Source: Massilia sp. Mn16-1_5
GTDB lineage: Bacteria; Pseudomonadota; Gammaproteobacteria; Burkholderiales; Burkholderiaceae_D
Length of the DNA: 32,863 nucleotides
Assembly (NCBI RefSeq): GCF_004798585.1
Contig: NZ_PPXQ01000031.1
Coordinates: forward strand, 1-32,863
Direction: 5' to 3'
The translations under genes and the position numbers were made by a program. The notes under the pieces are model-generated. The model was given only the letters and a program-made list of their open reading frames with translations. It was not told the origin of the DNA and searched no databases. Shown in pieces: positions 7,345 to 15,096 of the stretch; the stretch's first letter is position 1; each line of letters starts with the position of its first letter.

Positions 7345-8271
7345 ATGCCAGCCATCTTCTCCGCCCTGCCTTCCACCGTCCCTGAATTCGCCCTCTACGG
7401 CGAAGCCACACGGGGCAAGGATGCGGAAGCGGTCCACATCGAGCTGATCGAGACACGCAGCCGCAAGTACGACTGGCACATCGGCACCCACACCCACGCC
7501 GGCCTGTTTCAGGTACTTTTTTTACTTGGCGGACAGGTTCGCGCGAACATCAACGGCGACCTGTGGGCCTGCGACGGGCCGGTGGCGCTGACCATCCACC
7601 CCTCCCTGCCGCACGGCTTCGACTTTTCGGAGGAAGCCCACGGCTACGTGCTGACCGTGGACCAGAACATGCTGTTCGCCGCGAGCGGCCACGAGGGCGA
7701 CCTGTTTGCTCCGCTGTTCGTGCAGCCGCTGGCGATCGGCCTGGGCGCCGCGCCCGAGCTGCTGGCGCGCATCGAGGCCCTGCTGCAAAACCTGATCTTC
7801 GAGGCCGCCTGGCCGCGCCACGGCCACGCCCTGATGCTCGAGTGGCTGGCGCGCAGCGCGCTGCTGATGCTGGTGCGGGTGCAGGCTGAATCGCGCATCC
7901 TCGAGAGCTCGGGGCGCGGCGACTTCGAACTGTTCTCCCGCTTCCGGGTCGAGGTCGAGCGCCATTACAAGGAACAATGGCAGGTCGGACAGTACGCCGA
8001 CTTGCTGCGCGTGGCGCCGGCGCGCCTGAACCGCCTGTGCCTGAAGCTGGCTGGCAAATCCGCCTTCGAGATCACCCAGGAGCGGCTGATGCTCGAGGCC
8101 TGCCGCAAGCTGACCTATGTGCCTGCGGGGGTTGCCAGCATTGCCTACGAGCTGGGCTTCCAGGATCCGGCCTATTTCAGCCGGCTGTTCAAGAAGCTGG
8201 TGGGCATGACGCCGAAGGAATACCGGCAGCAGGCTGTCGGCAAGGCGGAGGGCGTCGGCGACGCCCCCTGA
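7345..8271 (+). CDS. pobR: AraC/XylS-family regulator of pobA (PobR-like)
   Basis: The protein has 308 residues from ATG 7345. An in-frame ATG at 7276 would add 23 residues of unlikely sequence. Neither has a clear ribosome-binding site, and 7345 fits the family start (MPAIFSALPSTVPEFALYGE). The N-terminal half is a cupin-like ligand-binding domain (WHIGTHTHAGLFQVLFLLGG). The C-terminal 100 residues hold the two helix-turn-helix motifs of AraC proteins, including ASIAYELGFQDPAYFSRLFK and GMTPKEYRQ. AraC-type PobR proteins activate pobA in response to 4-hydroxybenzoate in several proteobacteria, and the divergent position next to pobA supports this. The gene symbol is given by context. Confidence 0.85.
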   Translation: MPAIFSALPSTVPEFALYGEATRGKDAEAVHIELIETRSRKYDWHIGTHTHAGLFQVLFLLGGQVRANINGDLWACDGPVALTIHPSLPHGFDFSEEAHGYVLTVDQNMLFAASGHEGDLFAPLFVQPLAIGLGAAPELLARIEALLQNLIFEAAWPRHGHALMLEWLARSALLMLVRVQAESRILESSGRGDFELFSRFRVEVERHYKEQWQVGQYADLLRVAPARLNRLCLKLAGKSAFEITQERLMLEACRKLTYVPAGVASIAYELGFQDPAYFSRLFKKLVGMTPKEYRQQAVGKAEGVGDAP

Positions 8272-8283
8272 AGACGGTTTCGC

Positions 8284-8922
8284 TCAGGCCGCCTGCCCGT
8301 CGAGCCGGGCGCGTGCACGCGCGGCCACGTCCGCCAGCCACGGATTGTCCTCGCGCCATTTGGTGGCGAAGGCTTCGATGGCGGGCAGGTGCAGCAGCGA
8401 AGCGCCCAGCATGTCGAGGCCGTCCATGAACATGCGGCGATGGCGCTCGCTGAGCGTGAAGCGCGCCGTGCCGATGACGCTCGTCACTTCGAGCCGCTCG
8501 ACGTCGATACGCAGCTGCAGCGGTCCTTCCTGCGCGAACAGCTGCTCCATGTAGGCTGGCGGCACGGTCGCCAGCATCAGGCCGTTGTTCATGGCGTTCG
8601 AATAAAAAATCTCGCCGAAGCTGGGCGCCACCACGGCTTTCACGCCGAACTGCTGCAGGCCCCAGACGGCGTGCTCGCGGCTCGACCCGCAGCCGAAGTT
8701 GGCCCCGCCCAGCAGGATCGGCGCATGCGCGCAGGCCGGCTGGTTCAGCACGAAGTCGGCACGTGGCTTGCCGGCCGCATCAAAACGCAGGTCATAGAAG
8801 ACGCCGCGGTCCAGGCCGGCCTTGTCGATGCCGCGCAGGAACTGCTTCGGCATGATCTGGTCGGTGTCCAGGTTGGCGATCGGGAGCGGCGCGGCGACTC
8901 CCTCGATGATGGTGTGCTTCAT
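8284..8922 (-). CDS. leuD: Aconitase-family hydro-lyase small subunit (LeuD-like)
   Basis: The protein has 212 residues, matching LeuD length. It carries the swivel-domain signature GGANFGCGSSREHAVWGL and NAMNNGL. With the large subunit it would form a 3-isopropylmalate dehydratase or a related hydro-lyase. Its ATG overlaps the large-subunit stop by 4 bp (8919-8922). There is no leuB nearby. The neighbours are a TctC/Bug receptor and a LysR regulator inside an aromatic-catabolism region, so a catabolic role on another 2-hydroxy acid is possible. The gene converges on pobR with a 12-bp gap. Confidence 0.85.
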   Translation of the reverse strand: MKHTIIEGVAAPLPIANLDTDQIMPKQFLRGIDKAGLDRGVFYDLRFDAAGKPRADFVLNQPACAHAPILLGGANFGCGSSREHAVWGLQQFGVKAVVAPSFGEIFYSNAMNNGLMLATVPPAYMEQLFAQEGPLQLRIDVERLEVTSVIGTARFTLSERHRRMFMDGLDMLGASLLHLPAIEAFATKWREDNPWLADVAARARARLDGQAA

Positions 8923-10316
8923 ACTTCCTCCAGCAGGCTGCGGACGTCGGTGATCTTGCCGGTCACCGCGGCGGCGGCGGCCATGGCCGGGCTCATCAGG
9001 TGGGTAATCGCTCCCCTGCCTTGTCTCCCTTCGAAATTGCGGTTGGTGGTCGAGGCGCAGCGGGTGCCGGGCGCCAGCACGTCGTCGTTCATGGCCAGGC
9101 ACATCGAGCAGCCGGGTTTGCGCCACTCGAATCCGGCCGCGATCAATTGCGCCGCGATGCCTTCGCGCTCGGCCTGCTCGCGCACCGCGCCAGAGCCGGG
9201 CACGACCATCGCACGCACGCCGGGCGCCACCTTGCGCGTACCGACCACTTCGGCTACCGCGCGCAAGTCCTCGATGCGGCCGTTGGTGCAGGAGCCGATG
9301 AAGACGTGCTGGACGTCGACACCGGCGATCGGCATGCCGCTCGCCAAACCCGCGTACTGCAGCGCCCGCGTGTCGGAGGCGTCGCGCGCGGCCGGCACCA
9401 GGCTCGTGACCGGCATCGCCTGGTCGGGACTCGTGCCCCAGGTGACGATCGGCGCCAGCTCGGCGGCGTCAAAAACGTGTTCGACGTCGAAACGGGCATC
9501 CGGATCGGAGGCCAGCAGGCGCCAGCGCGCTTGTGCCCGCGCGCGCAGGTCGGCGTCGCCGGCCAGGTCCGGGCAGTGCTCGAGCACGTAGCGCAGCGCT
9601 GTCTCGTCGGGCGCGATCAGGGCGCCGCGCGCACCCGCTTCCACCGCCATGTTGCACACAGTGAAGCGCGCCTCGATGCTGAGCGCATCGATGGTCGAGC
9701 CGCAGAACTCGACCACATAGCCGCGCGCGCCCTGGGCGCCGATGCGCGCGATCACCATCAGCACAAGGTCCTTGGCCGTGGTGCCCGGCGGCAGCGCGCC
9801 GTCGATGCGGATGCGCATGTCGCCGGCCAGGCGGTAGACCAGGGTTTGCGTCGCCAGCAGGTGCTCGACCTCGGTGGTGCCGATGCCGAAGCCCAGTGCG
9901 CCGAGGGCGCCGTAGGTCGTCGTGTGGCTGTCGCCGCAGATCACCACCATACCGGGACGGATCATGCCGTGTTCCGGGGCGATCACGTGTTCGATGCCCT
10001 GGAAGCGGTCGTTGGTGTCGAACAGCGGGATGCCATGGCGCTCGCCGTTGCGTTTGAGGTTGCTGGCCTGAAGGGCCGAGTCGCCGTCCTGGATGATCCG
10101 CAGCTTGTCGGCATGGGTCGGGATGATGTGGCTGACGGTGGCCACGTTCTGGCCTGGATACAGGGTCTTCAGGCCGCGTTCGTGCAGGCCGGCAAAGGCT
10201 TGCGGGCTGGTGTACTCGTTCATCAGGTGCAGGTCGGCGTACAGCAGGACGTTATCGGCGTCCAGTTGCACGACGGTGTGTGCGTCCACCAGCTTGCGGT
10301 ATAGGGTCTTGCTCAT
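8919..10316 (-). CDS. leuC: Aconitase-family hydro-lyase large subunit (LeuC-like)
   Basis: The protein has 465 residues, LeuC length, and starts MSKTLYRKLVDAHTV as in LeuC. The [4Fe-4S] ligands are visible as one Cys in FIGSCTNGRIEDLR and two in GCSMCLAMN; CGDSHTTTYGALG and NRNFEGRQGRG are also present. The classic reaction is isomerisation of 2-isopropylmalate to 3-isopropylmalate through dehydration. The stretch around residues 65-100 (PTHADKLRIIQDGDSALQAS) departs from the LeuC sequence I remember from enterics, which fits a paralogue. Gene order is leuC, leuD on the minus strand, with the TctC/Bug gene 17 bp upstream, probably one transcript. Confidence 0.87.
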   Translation of the reverse strand: MSKTLYRKLVDAHTVVQLDADNVLLYADLHLMNEYTSPQAFAGLHERGLKTLYPGQNVATVSHIIPTHADKLRIIQDGDSALQASNLKRNGERHGIPLFDTNDRFQGIEHVIAPEHGMIRPGMVVICGDSHTTTYGALGALGFGIGTTEVEHLLATQTLVYRLAGDMRIRIDGALPPGTTAKDLVLMVIARIGAQGARGYVVEFCGSTIDALSIEARFTVCNMAVEAGARGALIAPDETALRYVLEHCPDLAGDADLRARAQARWRLLASDPDARFDVEHVFDAAELAPIVTWGTSPDQAMPVTSLVPAARDASDTRALQYAGLASGMPIAGVDVQHVFIGSCTNGRIEDLRAVAEVVGTRKVAPGVRAMVVPGSGAVREQAEREGIAAQLIAAGFEWRKPGCSMCLAMNDDVLAPGTRCASTTNRNFEGRQGRGAITHLMSPAMAAAAAVTGKITDVRSLLEEV

Positions 10317-10333
10317 GTCGGTTTTCTCGATGC

Positions 10334-11293
10334 TTAGTCGGCGGTGATGCCGCGGTCCTTGATCAGCTTGCCCCAGGAAACGAGTTCCTGCGACAGGCGC
10401 CCCTGGGCCTGGGCGGGGGTCGATGGAATCGGGTCGAAGCCGTCCTTCACCAGCTTGTCCTTCAACTGCGGCGAGTTCAGGGCCTTGTTCAGTGCGGCAT
10501 TCAGCTTGTCGACGATGGGCTGCGGCGTGCCTGCCGGCGCGAAGGCGATGAACCAGGTTTCGAAGCTGTAGCCGGTCGCACCCGACTCCTGCAGGGTCGG
10601 CACGTTCGGCAGCAGCGGCGAACGCTTCGGTCCGGTGACGCCGATCGCGCGCAGCTTGCCGCCGTTCACGTGCGGCACCACCGCCGACAGCACCGGGAAA
10701 CTCATGTCGACCACGCCGGCCATGGTGTCGACCAGGGCCGGGCCGCCGCCTTTATAGGGAATGTGCGCGATGTCGGCGCCGGTCACGTCCTTGAACAGTT
10801 CGGCCGACATGTGGAAAGTGCTGCCCGGTCCGGCCGAACCGTAGGTGTACTTGCCCGGCTTCGCCTTGACCGCGGCCAGCAGTTCCTTCGTGTCCTTGCC
10901 CGGGAAGGCCGGGTTGACGACCAGTACGTGCTGCGAGGTGGCGATCATGCCGACCGGCGCCAAGTCCTTCAGCGTGTTGTAGGGCATTTTCGCGAACAGC
11001 GAGGGATTGATGGCGAGCGACACGGTCTGGACGCCGATCGTATAGCCGTCGGGCGCGGCCTTGGCGACGGCGTCGACACCGATGTTGCCGCCCGCACCCG
11101 CCTTGTTCTCGATGTACAGGGTGCCGCCCAGGGCCTTCGCCCATTCGTCGCCGATGCGGCGCGCCACGATGTCGGCGCTGCCGGCCGGGGCGTAGGGCAC
11201 GATCAGGCGGATCGGGCGCGAGGGATAGTTGTCGGCCTGGGCAAACGTCGAGATGGCGGCGGCAAAGGCTAGCAGGGCAAGTTTGATCTTCAT
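10334..11293 (-). CDS. TctC/Bug-family periplasmic solute receptor
   Basis: The protein has 319 residues with a strong ribosome-binding site (GGAGGAGAC before ATG). A signal peptide (about residues 1-20, AAISTFAQA) is followed by the Bug-family fold: YPSRPIRLIVPYAPAGSADIVAR, ENKAGAGGNIG, AAPDGYTIG and HIPYKGGGPALVD. Family members bind carboxylates and other small acids in the periplasm. Most are orphan receptors, and no TctA/TctB membrane partners are seen here. It is probably co-transcribed with leuCD and divergent from a LysR gene, so the ligand may be the substrate or a precursor of that hydro-lyase. The ligand cannot be read from the sequence. Confidence 0.9.
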   Translation of the reverse strand: MKIKLALLAFAAAISTFAQADNYPSRPIRLIVPYAPAGSADIVARRIGDEWAKALGGTLYIENKAGAGGNIGVDAVAKAAPDGYTIGVQTVSLAINPSLFAKMPYNTLKDLAPVGMIATSQHVLVVNPAFPGKDTKELLAAVKAKPGKYTYGSAGPGSTFHMSAELFKDVTGADIAHIPYKGGGPALVDTMAGVVDMSFPVLSAVVPHVNGGKLRAIGVTGPKRSPLLPNVPTLQESGATGYSFETWFIAFAPAGTPQPIVDKLNAALNKALNSPQLKDKLVKDGFDPIPSTPAQAQGRLSQELVSWGKLIKDRGITAD

Positions 11294-11352
11294 GTCTCCT
11301 CCGATGGATGGAATGCGTCGTTTCCGGATCGCTGCCGGATATCAACATCATA

Positions 11353-11385
11353 TTCAATATTTGAACCCGTATAATGAATATTCAT
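11353..11385. promoter_or_regulatory. LysR-type operator and -10 box between bug and lysR
   Basis: TTCAA-TAT-TTGAA (11353-11365) is a perfect dyad of the T-N11-A type used by LysR regulators. A second, 12-bp palindrome ATGAATATTCAT lies at 11374-11385. Between them TATAAT at 11370-11375 is a consensus -10 for the rightward LysR gene; no good -35 is seen. The AT-rich block stands out from the GC-rich surroundings and sits between the two divergent starts. Confidence 0.6.
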
Positions 11386-11413
11386 TTACTTGATTCGGTC
11401 GCTGGAGTTATGA

Positions 11414-12346
11414 ATGGATGGACTCGACGATGTGTCCTTTTTTGCCGTGGTGGTGAAGCGCGGCAGCCTGGCCGCCGCCGCCCAGGAACTCGGCATCACG
11501 CCGCCGGCCGTGAGCAAGCGGCTGGCCGCGATCGAAGCGCGCCTGCGCGTGCGTCTGCTGAACCGCACCACCCGGCGCATGAGCCTGACGCCGGAGGGCG
11601 AAACCTGGCTGGGCGAAGGCGGACGCCTGGTGGCCGAACTGGAAGCGCTGGAGCGCAAGATCTCGGGCGGCAGCGTCGTGCCGCAGGGGCTATTGCGCAT
11701 CAACGCCACGCTCGGCTTCGGACGCAAGCACATCACGCCGGAACTGTCGCGCTTTGCCCTGGCCTACCCGGAGGTCGAGGTGCAGATGCAGCTGAGCGAC
11801 CGCCCGGTCAACCTGGTCGAGCAGGCCTTCGATCTGGCGATCCGCTTCGGCGAGCAGCTCGATTCGCGCATCACGGCACGCAAGCTGGCCGACAACCGGC
11901 GCTTCCTGTGCGCCTCTCCCGCCTACCTCGCCGCCCACGGCACACCGGCCGCGCCGCGCGACCTGCACGCGCACAGCTGCATCGTGCTGCGTGAAAGCGA
12001 CGAGATCTACGGCAGCTGGCAGTTCCGTTCGGGGGCGAGACAAGAAACCGTCAAGGTGCGCGGCCCCTTGAGCACGAACGACGGCGAAGCGGCCCTGTCC
12101 TGGGCGCTGGACGGCCATGGGATCGTACTGCGCTCGGAATGGGATGCGGCGCCCTACCTGCGTTCGGGGCGGCTGCAGCTGGTGCTCGAAGAATGGGATG
12201 CGCCGCCGGCCGATATCTATATTCTGTTTCCGACCAAGAGCCATTTGCAGGCGAAGACGCGGGCGATGGTGGATTTCATGCTGGAGGCGTTCGAGGATCG
12301 GCGGCGAAGCGAGAGGACACGGGGGGCGGGGGATTTGCTGTGGTGA
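11414..12346 (+). CDS. LysR-family transcriptional regulator
   Basis: The protein has 310 residues, with GGAG at 11404-11407 before ATG 11414. The N-terminal winged helix-turn-helix is clear (FFAVVVKRGSLAAAAQELGI, ITPPAVSKRLAAIEARLRVRLLNRTTRR). The C-terminal effector domain follows (about residues 90-300: DLAIRFGEQ, HSCIVLRE, DGHGIVLRSEW). It resembles the CrgA/DsdC-like LysR subgroup. Being divergent from bug-leuCD, it probably controls that operon and itself through the dyads in the shared intergenic region. The effector is unknown. Confidence 0.9.
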   Translation: MDGLDDVSFFAVVVKRGSLAAAAQELGITPPAVSKRLAAIEARLRVRLLNRTTRRMSLTPEGETWLGEGGRLVAELEALERKISGGSVVPQGLLRINATLGFGRKHITPELSRFALAYPEVEVQMQLSDRPVNLVEQAFDLAIRFGEQLDSRITARKLADNRRFLCASPAYLAAHGTPAAPRDLHAHSCIVLRESDEIYGSWQFRSGARQETVKVRGPLSTNDGEAALSWALDGHGIVLRSEWDAAPYLRSGRLQLVLEEWDAPPADIYILFPTKSHLQAKTRAMVDFMLEAFEDRRRSERTRGAGDLLW

Positions 12347-12405
12347 TCGGCAAGCGTCAGCGGCGGCGTGTAAACGGGTCCGATCGCGGATTCGGCCGCA
12401 ACGCC

Positions 12406-12443
12406 GTCGCGTATCACCGCGTGGACTGCGCATACCGCGCGGC
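12406..12443 (+). repeat. Left arm of 38-bp inverted repeat flanking the IS110 segment
   Basis: The reverse complement of this stretch matches 14106-14143 at 33 of 38 positions, including an uninterrupted ATGCGCAGTCCACGCG core. It lies between the LysR stop and the transposase region. It may be a REP-like dispersed repeat that IS110-type elements target, or part of the element boundary. Confidence 0.6.
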
Positions 12444-12559
12444 AGTTCATCTCGTAACGGTGGAGCAGTCCACCCTTCTATGATGCTTTTCAAGTGAGTC
12501 TCGGCGATCGTAGTCCTTCTGTTCCTTTACTCTTGCTTGCGTTAAAGCTCTCGGTCATC

Positions 12560-12700
12560 CATTCGGGAGACATTGGCGTCTCACCACCTTCTATCCGTTG
12601 GGCTAGCTGCCCAACCCAATCCTGCATACGCGCTGCGCTCAGGTGACCTTGTTAAGACGAACCCCATCTACTATGGTCGGCTGTTGGTTCGACAGCCAGG
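12560..12700 (-). ncRNA. Candidate guide (bridge/seek) RNA region of the IS110-family element
   Basis: Three short perfect stems lie within 140 bp: GAGAC/GTCTC (12567-12582), GTTGGGC/GCCCAAC (12597-12615) and GGCTGT/ACAGCC (12679-12697). The region is downstream of the transposase stop. In IS1111-group members of IS110, the guide RNA is encoded 3' of the transposase, while in the IS110 group it is 5'. The location and hairpins are seen; the RNA itself, its ends and its loops are inferred. Strand is assumed to follow the transposase. Confidence 0.35.
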
Positions 12701-12738
12701 GTGGACTGCGGGTTCGCAAGCTTCAAGCAACTTCCAAC

Positions 12739-13908
12739 TCAAACCATCTTCGCTTTCAATTCGGCGCCCTCGGGCACCAGGGCGTCTTTCAGGTATCGCC
12801 ACAGCGCGATGACCAGCTTGCGGGCAACGGCAACGATGCCGACGCGCTTGCCGCGCTTTCCTGCGGCCGGGTCGATGCTGCCGCTACCGGTTCGTCGGAG
12901 GAACCAGCGCGTTAGTGCACTGCCGGGCTGATGGCGTATCCACATCCACGCCATTTCGATGAGCAGGGCACGCACTCGTCGGTTGCCCTGCTTGCTGATG
13001 CCTTGGTCGATCCTGCTCTGACCACTGTCGTAAGGTTGAGGCACTAGCCCGACGCAGCTGCCGACCTGCCTGGCGTTGTCGAAGTGGCGCCAGAATAATT
13101 CGAGCACCAGGCGGTGTGCGCCGACCGGGCCGATACCGCGTAGTCGCTGCAGCGTCGTTGCCGATTGCGCTGCTGCTGGAGGCAACTGCTGCGGTAAGCT
13201 CGCTTCCAGTTCCTTGAGCTGGCGAGCCGCTAACGCGAGCCGCTGACATTCCAAAATCAGGCGCTGTCGCAGGTACTGCGGCAGCGCAACGCCGTTATGG
13301 CATGTGATGGCATTGCGCTCGAGCTGCTCGGCAAATCCCGGCCCGATACGGATCCAGCACCCGACCGTGCGCAGCAGTTTGCAAATCCGATCGCGGTGCT
13401 GCCCGACTTCTTTCTGCAGCTGACCTCGATCGCGTACCAGATGACGCATGTCCTCGGCTTCCGCCGTCGGGACGCGTACCGCGTGGAGCCGGTCGCGTTC
13501 GCCGCGCAGCCAGCCACGCAAACACGACATCAGACGTATCGCGTCGAGCCGGTCGGTCTTGGCACGTCGCGCCTGGCGCTCAACCGGGATGCTCGCCGGG
13601 TCGACGACGACGACTTCATATCCCTTTTCTTGTAGTGCCCGAGCAATCCAGAAAGCGTCCTGCCCAGCCTCGTACAGAACGACGGTCCTGCACGAGGAAG
13701 GCAGCCGCCACTGGCGCTTGGCGTCCTCCACCAAGGCCACCGCTTCGTCCAGCCGCTCGGCGGCGCCTTCCTGCTTGGTCGTGTGCACTGCCGGGCGCGC
13801 ATGCGTGTCGTCCTGAAGCGCCACTTTCCAGTGCTTGCTCGCAAGTTCGAGCGCCACTGTCAAAATCGAATTGGCGGACGTAGAATCTTGAGTGTGAGCC
13901 GGTTGCAT
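12739..13908 (-). CDS. IS110-family transposase (DEDD recombinase)
   Basis: The protein has 389 residues, with AGGAG 7 bases before the ATG. The N-terminal RuvC-like DEDD domain shows LTVALELASKHWKVAL (first acidic position Glu21 and not Asp), VVLYEAGQDAFWIARAL with the second acidic residue, and RRAKTDRLDAIRL with the last two Asp. The C-terminal domain holds LRGIGPVGAHRLVLELFW and YDSGQSRIDQGISKQGNRRVR, which contains the serine implicated in IS110 recombination. Such enzymes move their element using a guide RNA encoded in a flank. The gene looks intact. It sits between the LysR and IclR genes and separates the leuCD module from the pca genes. Confidence 0.93.
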   Translation of the reverse strand: MQPAHTQDSTSANSILTVALELASKHWKVALQDDTHARPAVHTTKQEGAAERLDEAVALVEDAKRQWRLPSSCRTVVLYEAGQDAFWIARALQEKGYEVVVVDPASIPVERQARRAKTDRLDAIRLMSCLRGWLRGERDRLHAVRVPTAEAEDMRHLVRDRGQLQKEVGQHRDRICKLLRTVGCWIRIGPGFAEQLERNAITCHNGVALPQYLRQRLILECQRLALAARQLKELEASLPQQLPPAAAQSATTLQRLRGIGPVGAHRLVLELFWRHFDNARQVGSCVGLVPQPYDSGQSRIDQGISKQGNRRVRALLIEMAWMWIRHQPGSALTRWFLRRTGSGSIDPAAGKRGKRVGIVAVARKLVIALWRYLKDALVPEGAELKAKMV

Positions 13909-14180
13909 GTCGTTCTCCTAAATCTGCGTTTCGAACTCTCAGGTTAGGACTCGATCTGCCAATCGGCTCACTTTTTTTTCATCATAGGATCTACGTGCAC
14001 GGCAATCCACCTCGTAACTCAACGAGCCACGAATCGTAGGGGTTATCGGGGCCAATGGCCTCGATGACGGATTCACCGGACTGCTTAATCTTTACAAGTA
14101 GCGCCGTCGCACGGCATGCGCAGTCCACGCGTCGATACGCGACCTGAACAAGCCAGCAAACGCACGGCACCCGCGAAAAC
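13909..14180. other. Non-coding stretch 5' of the transposase
   Basis: No gene is seen in these 272 bp. The first part holds the transposase ribosome-binding site and a T8 run at 13973-13980, and is probably the 5' end of the element. The rest includes the partner arm of the 38-bp inverted repeat (14106-14143), then the end of the IclR gene. The region may keep remnants of sequence displaced by the insertion. Confidence 0.55.
14106..14143 (-). repeat. Right arm of 38-bp inverted repeat flanking the IS110 segment
   Basis: This is the partner of 12406-12443 in opposite orientation (33 of 38 matches). The two arms bracket about 1.66 kb holding the IS110-family transposase and its flanks. Confidence 0.6.
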
Positions 14181-14954
14181 TCAAAGCAATGCCCCTAACT
14201 CCACCTGAATCTTGATCATCGCCGGCAAACAGCGCTCCACCATCTGCTCGATCGGCAAGCGTCCGGCATGCACGCTGACGTTCATCGCCGCCACCACGTC
14301 CCCGCGAAAATTCTTTACCGGCACGGCAATCGTGCGCAAGCCCAGCTCCAGTTCCTGGTCGACCAGCGCATACCCTTGCGCCCTTGCCCGCGCGATCTCC
14401 AGCGCCAGGCGCTCACGGTTGACGATGGTGTGCTGGGTGATCGCTTCCGGATGCGCGCGCTCGAGGAAGGCGTCGATCTGCCCCTGCGGCAGACTGGCCA
14501 GCAGCATGCGGCCATTGGCCGTGCAATAGGCGGGTACACGGGTGCCCGGCTGCAGGGTTGCCGAGACCAGCTGGCCGGCGCTGACTGCGGCCACGCAGAC
14601 CAATTGGTCGTGGTCGAGCACGCCGACCGAGGCCGCCTCTCCCAGCGAATACGCCAGCCGATACAGCAGCGGCTGGGCGATGCGCGGCAGGCGCGCCGAG
14701 TGCAGGTAGCTCTGGCCCAGGCGCAGCACGGCCGGCGTCAGCGAAAACAGTTTATTCTCGTGGCGCATGTAGCCGAGATGGGTCAGCGTAATCAGGTAGC
14801 GGCGCGCGGCGGCGCGGGTCAGGCCGGTGGCCTCGGCTACTTCGGCAATCGTCAGGCGCGAGCGTTCCTGGTCGAAGGCTTCGATCACCTTCAACCCCTT
14901 TTCGAGGCCGGCGACGAGGTCGCGTTCGAGCGGCGAGTCGGTTTCCGTGGTCAT
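14181..14954 (-). CDS. IclR-family regulator of pcaHGB-CD
   Basis: The protein has 257 residues if translation starts at ATG 14954 (MTTETDSPLERD). The frame is open further upstream, but that extension runs across the operator region and is Cys/Arg-rich, so I reject it. The N-terminal winged helix reads LTIAEVAEATGLTRAAARRYLITLTHLGYM. The IclR effector domain follows (about residues 80-255), with PGTRVPAYCTANGRMLLASL and LELGLRTIAVPVKN typical of the PcaR/PcaU/PobR branch. It is divergent from pcaH with a palindromic operator between them, so it probably controls the protocatechuate genes in response to a pathway acid. It is a paralogue of the IclR protein at 29215. Confidence 0.88.
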   Translation of the reverse strand: MTTETDSPLERDLVAGLEKGLKVIEAFDQERSRLTIAEVAEATGLTRAAARRYLITLTHLGYMRHENKLFSLTPAVLRLGQSYLHSARLPRIAQPLLYRLAYSLGEAASVGVLDHDQLVCVAAVSAGQLVSATLQPGTRVPAYCTANGRMLLASLPQGQIDAFLERAHPEAITQHTIVNRERLALEIARARAQGYALVDQELELGLRTIAVPVKNFRGDVVAAMNVSVHAGRLPIEQMVERCLPAMIKIQVELGALL

Positions 14955-14976
14955 TGCTGCAAATAGTCGAGGATTT

Positions 14977-14991
14977 GTGCGAGTATCGCAC
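14977..14991. promoter_or_regulatory. PcaR-box-like palindrome upstream of pcaH
   Basis: GTGCGA-GTA-TCGCAC is a perfect dyad. It matches 12 of 15 positions of the box found at 29100-29114. A second palindrome, GTGCGCAC, follows at 14997-15004. The site lies 23 bp from the IclR start and 106 bp upstream of pcaH, so it is a likely IclR-family operator for both. Confidence 0.6.
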
Positions 14992-15096
14992 ATATTGTGC
15001 GCACTGCGGACGAAGCAGCACCGGCACCGCTTGTAGGGACGATAAGGCTGGCCTACCATTTTCGGCATCGACAAGATCCACTTGAGGAGACACGCC

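Larger units (their letters stand above)
12347..12738. other. Non-coding stretch: IS110 3' flank with several hairpins
   Basis: No credible gene is seen in these 392 bp. The left part (12406-12443) is one arm of a 38-bp imperfect inverted repeat whose partner lies beyond the transposase. GTGGACTGC at 12421 has an inverted copy at 12465-12473. The right part contains several hairpins and lies immediately 3' of the IS110-family transposase, so it probably belongs to the element. Confidence 0.6.
12480..13985 (-). mobile_element. IS110-family insertion sequence (approximate limits)
   Basis: The element consists of the transposase gene plus its flanks. IS110 members have no long terminal inverted repeats and leave no clear target duplication, so the ends cannot be fixed by eye. 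I place the right end just past the T8 run at 13973-13980 and the left end near 12480, where hairpin-rich DNA begins. Only the transposase core is certain; both limits may be off by 100 bp or more. Confidence 0.5.

Noticed and set aside
9000..10304. 434-codon plus-strand frame
   Set aside because: It is antisense to leuC, which is clearly real.
13960..13980. T8 run as a strong terminator for the transposase
   Set aside because: The T-run is on the plus strand, opposite to the transposase, and the stem before it (GCC/GGC) is very short.
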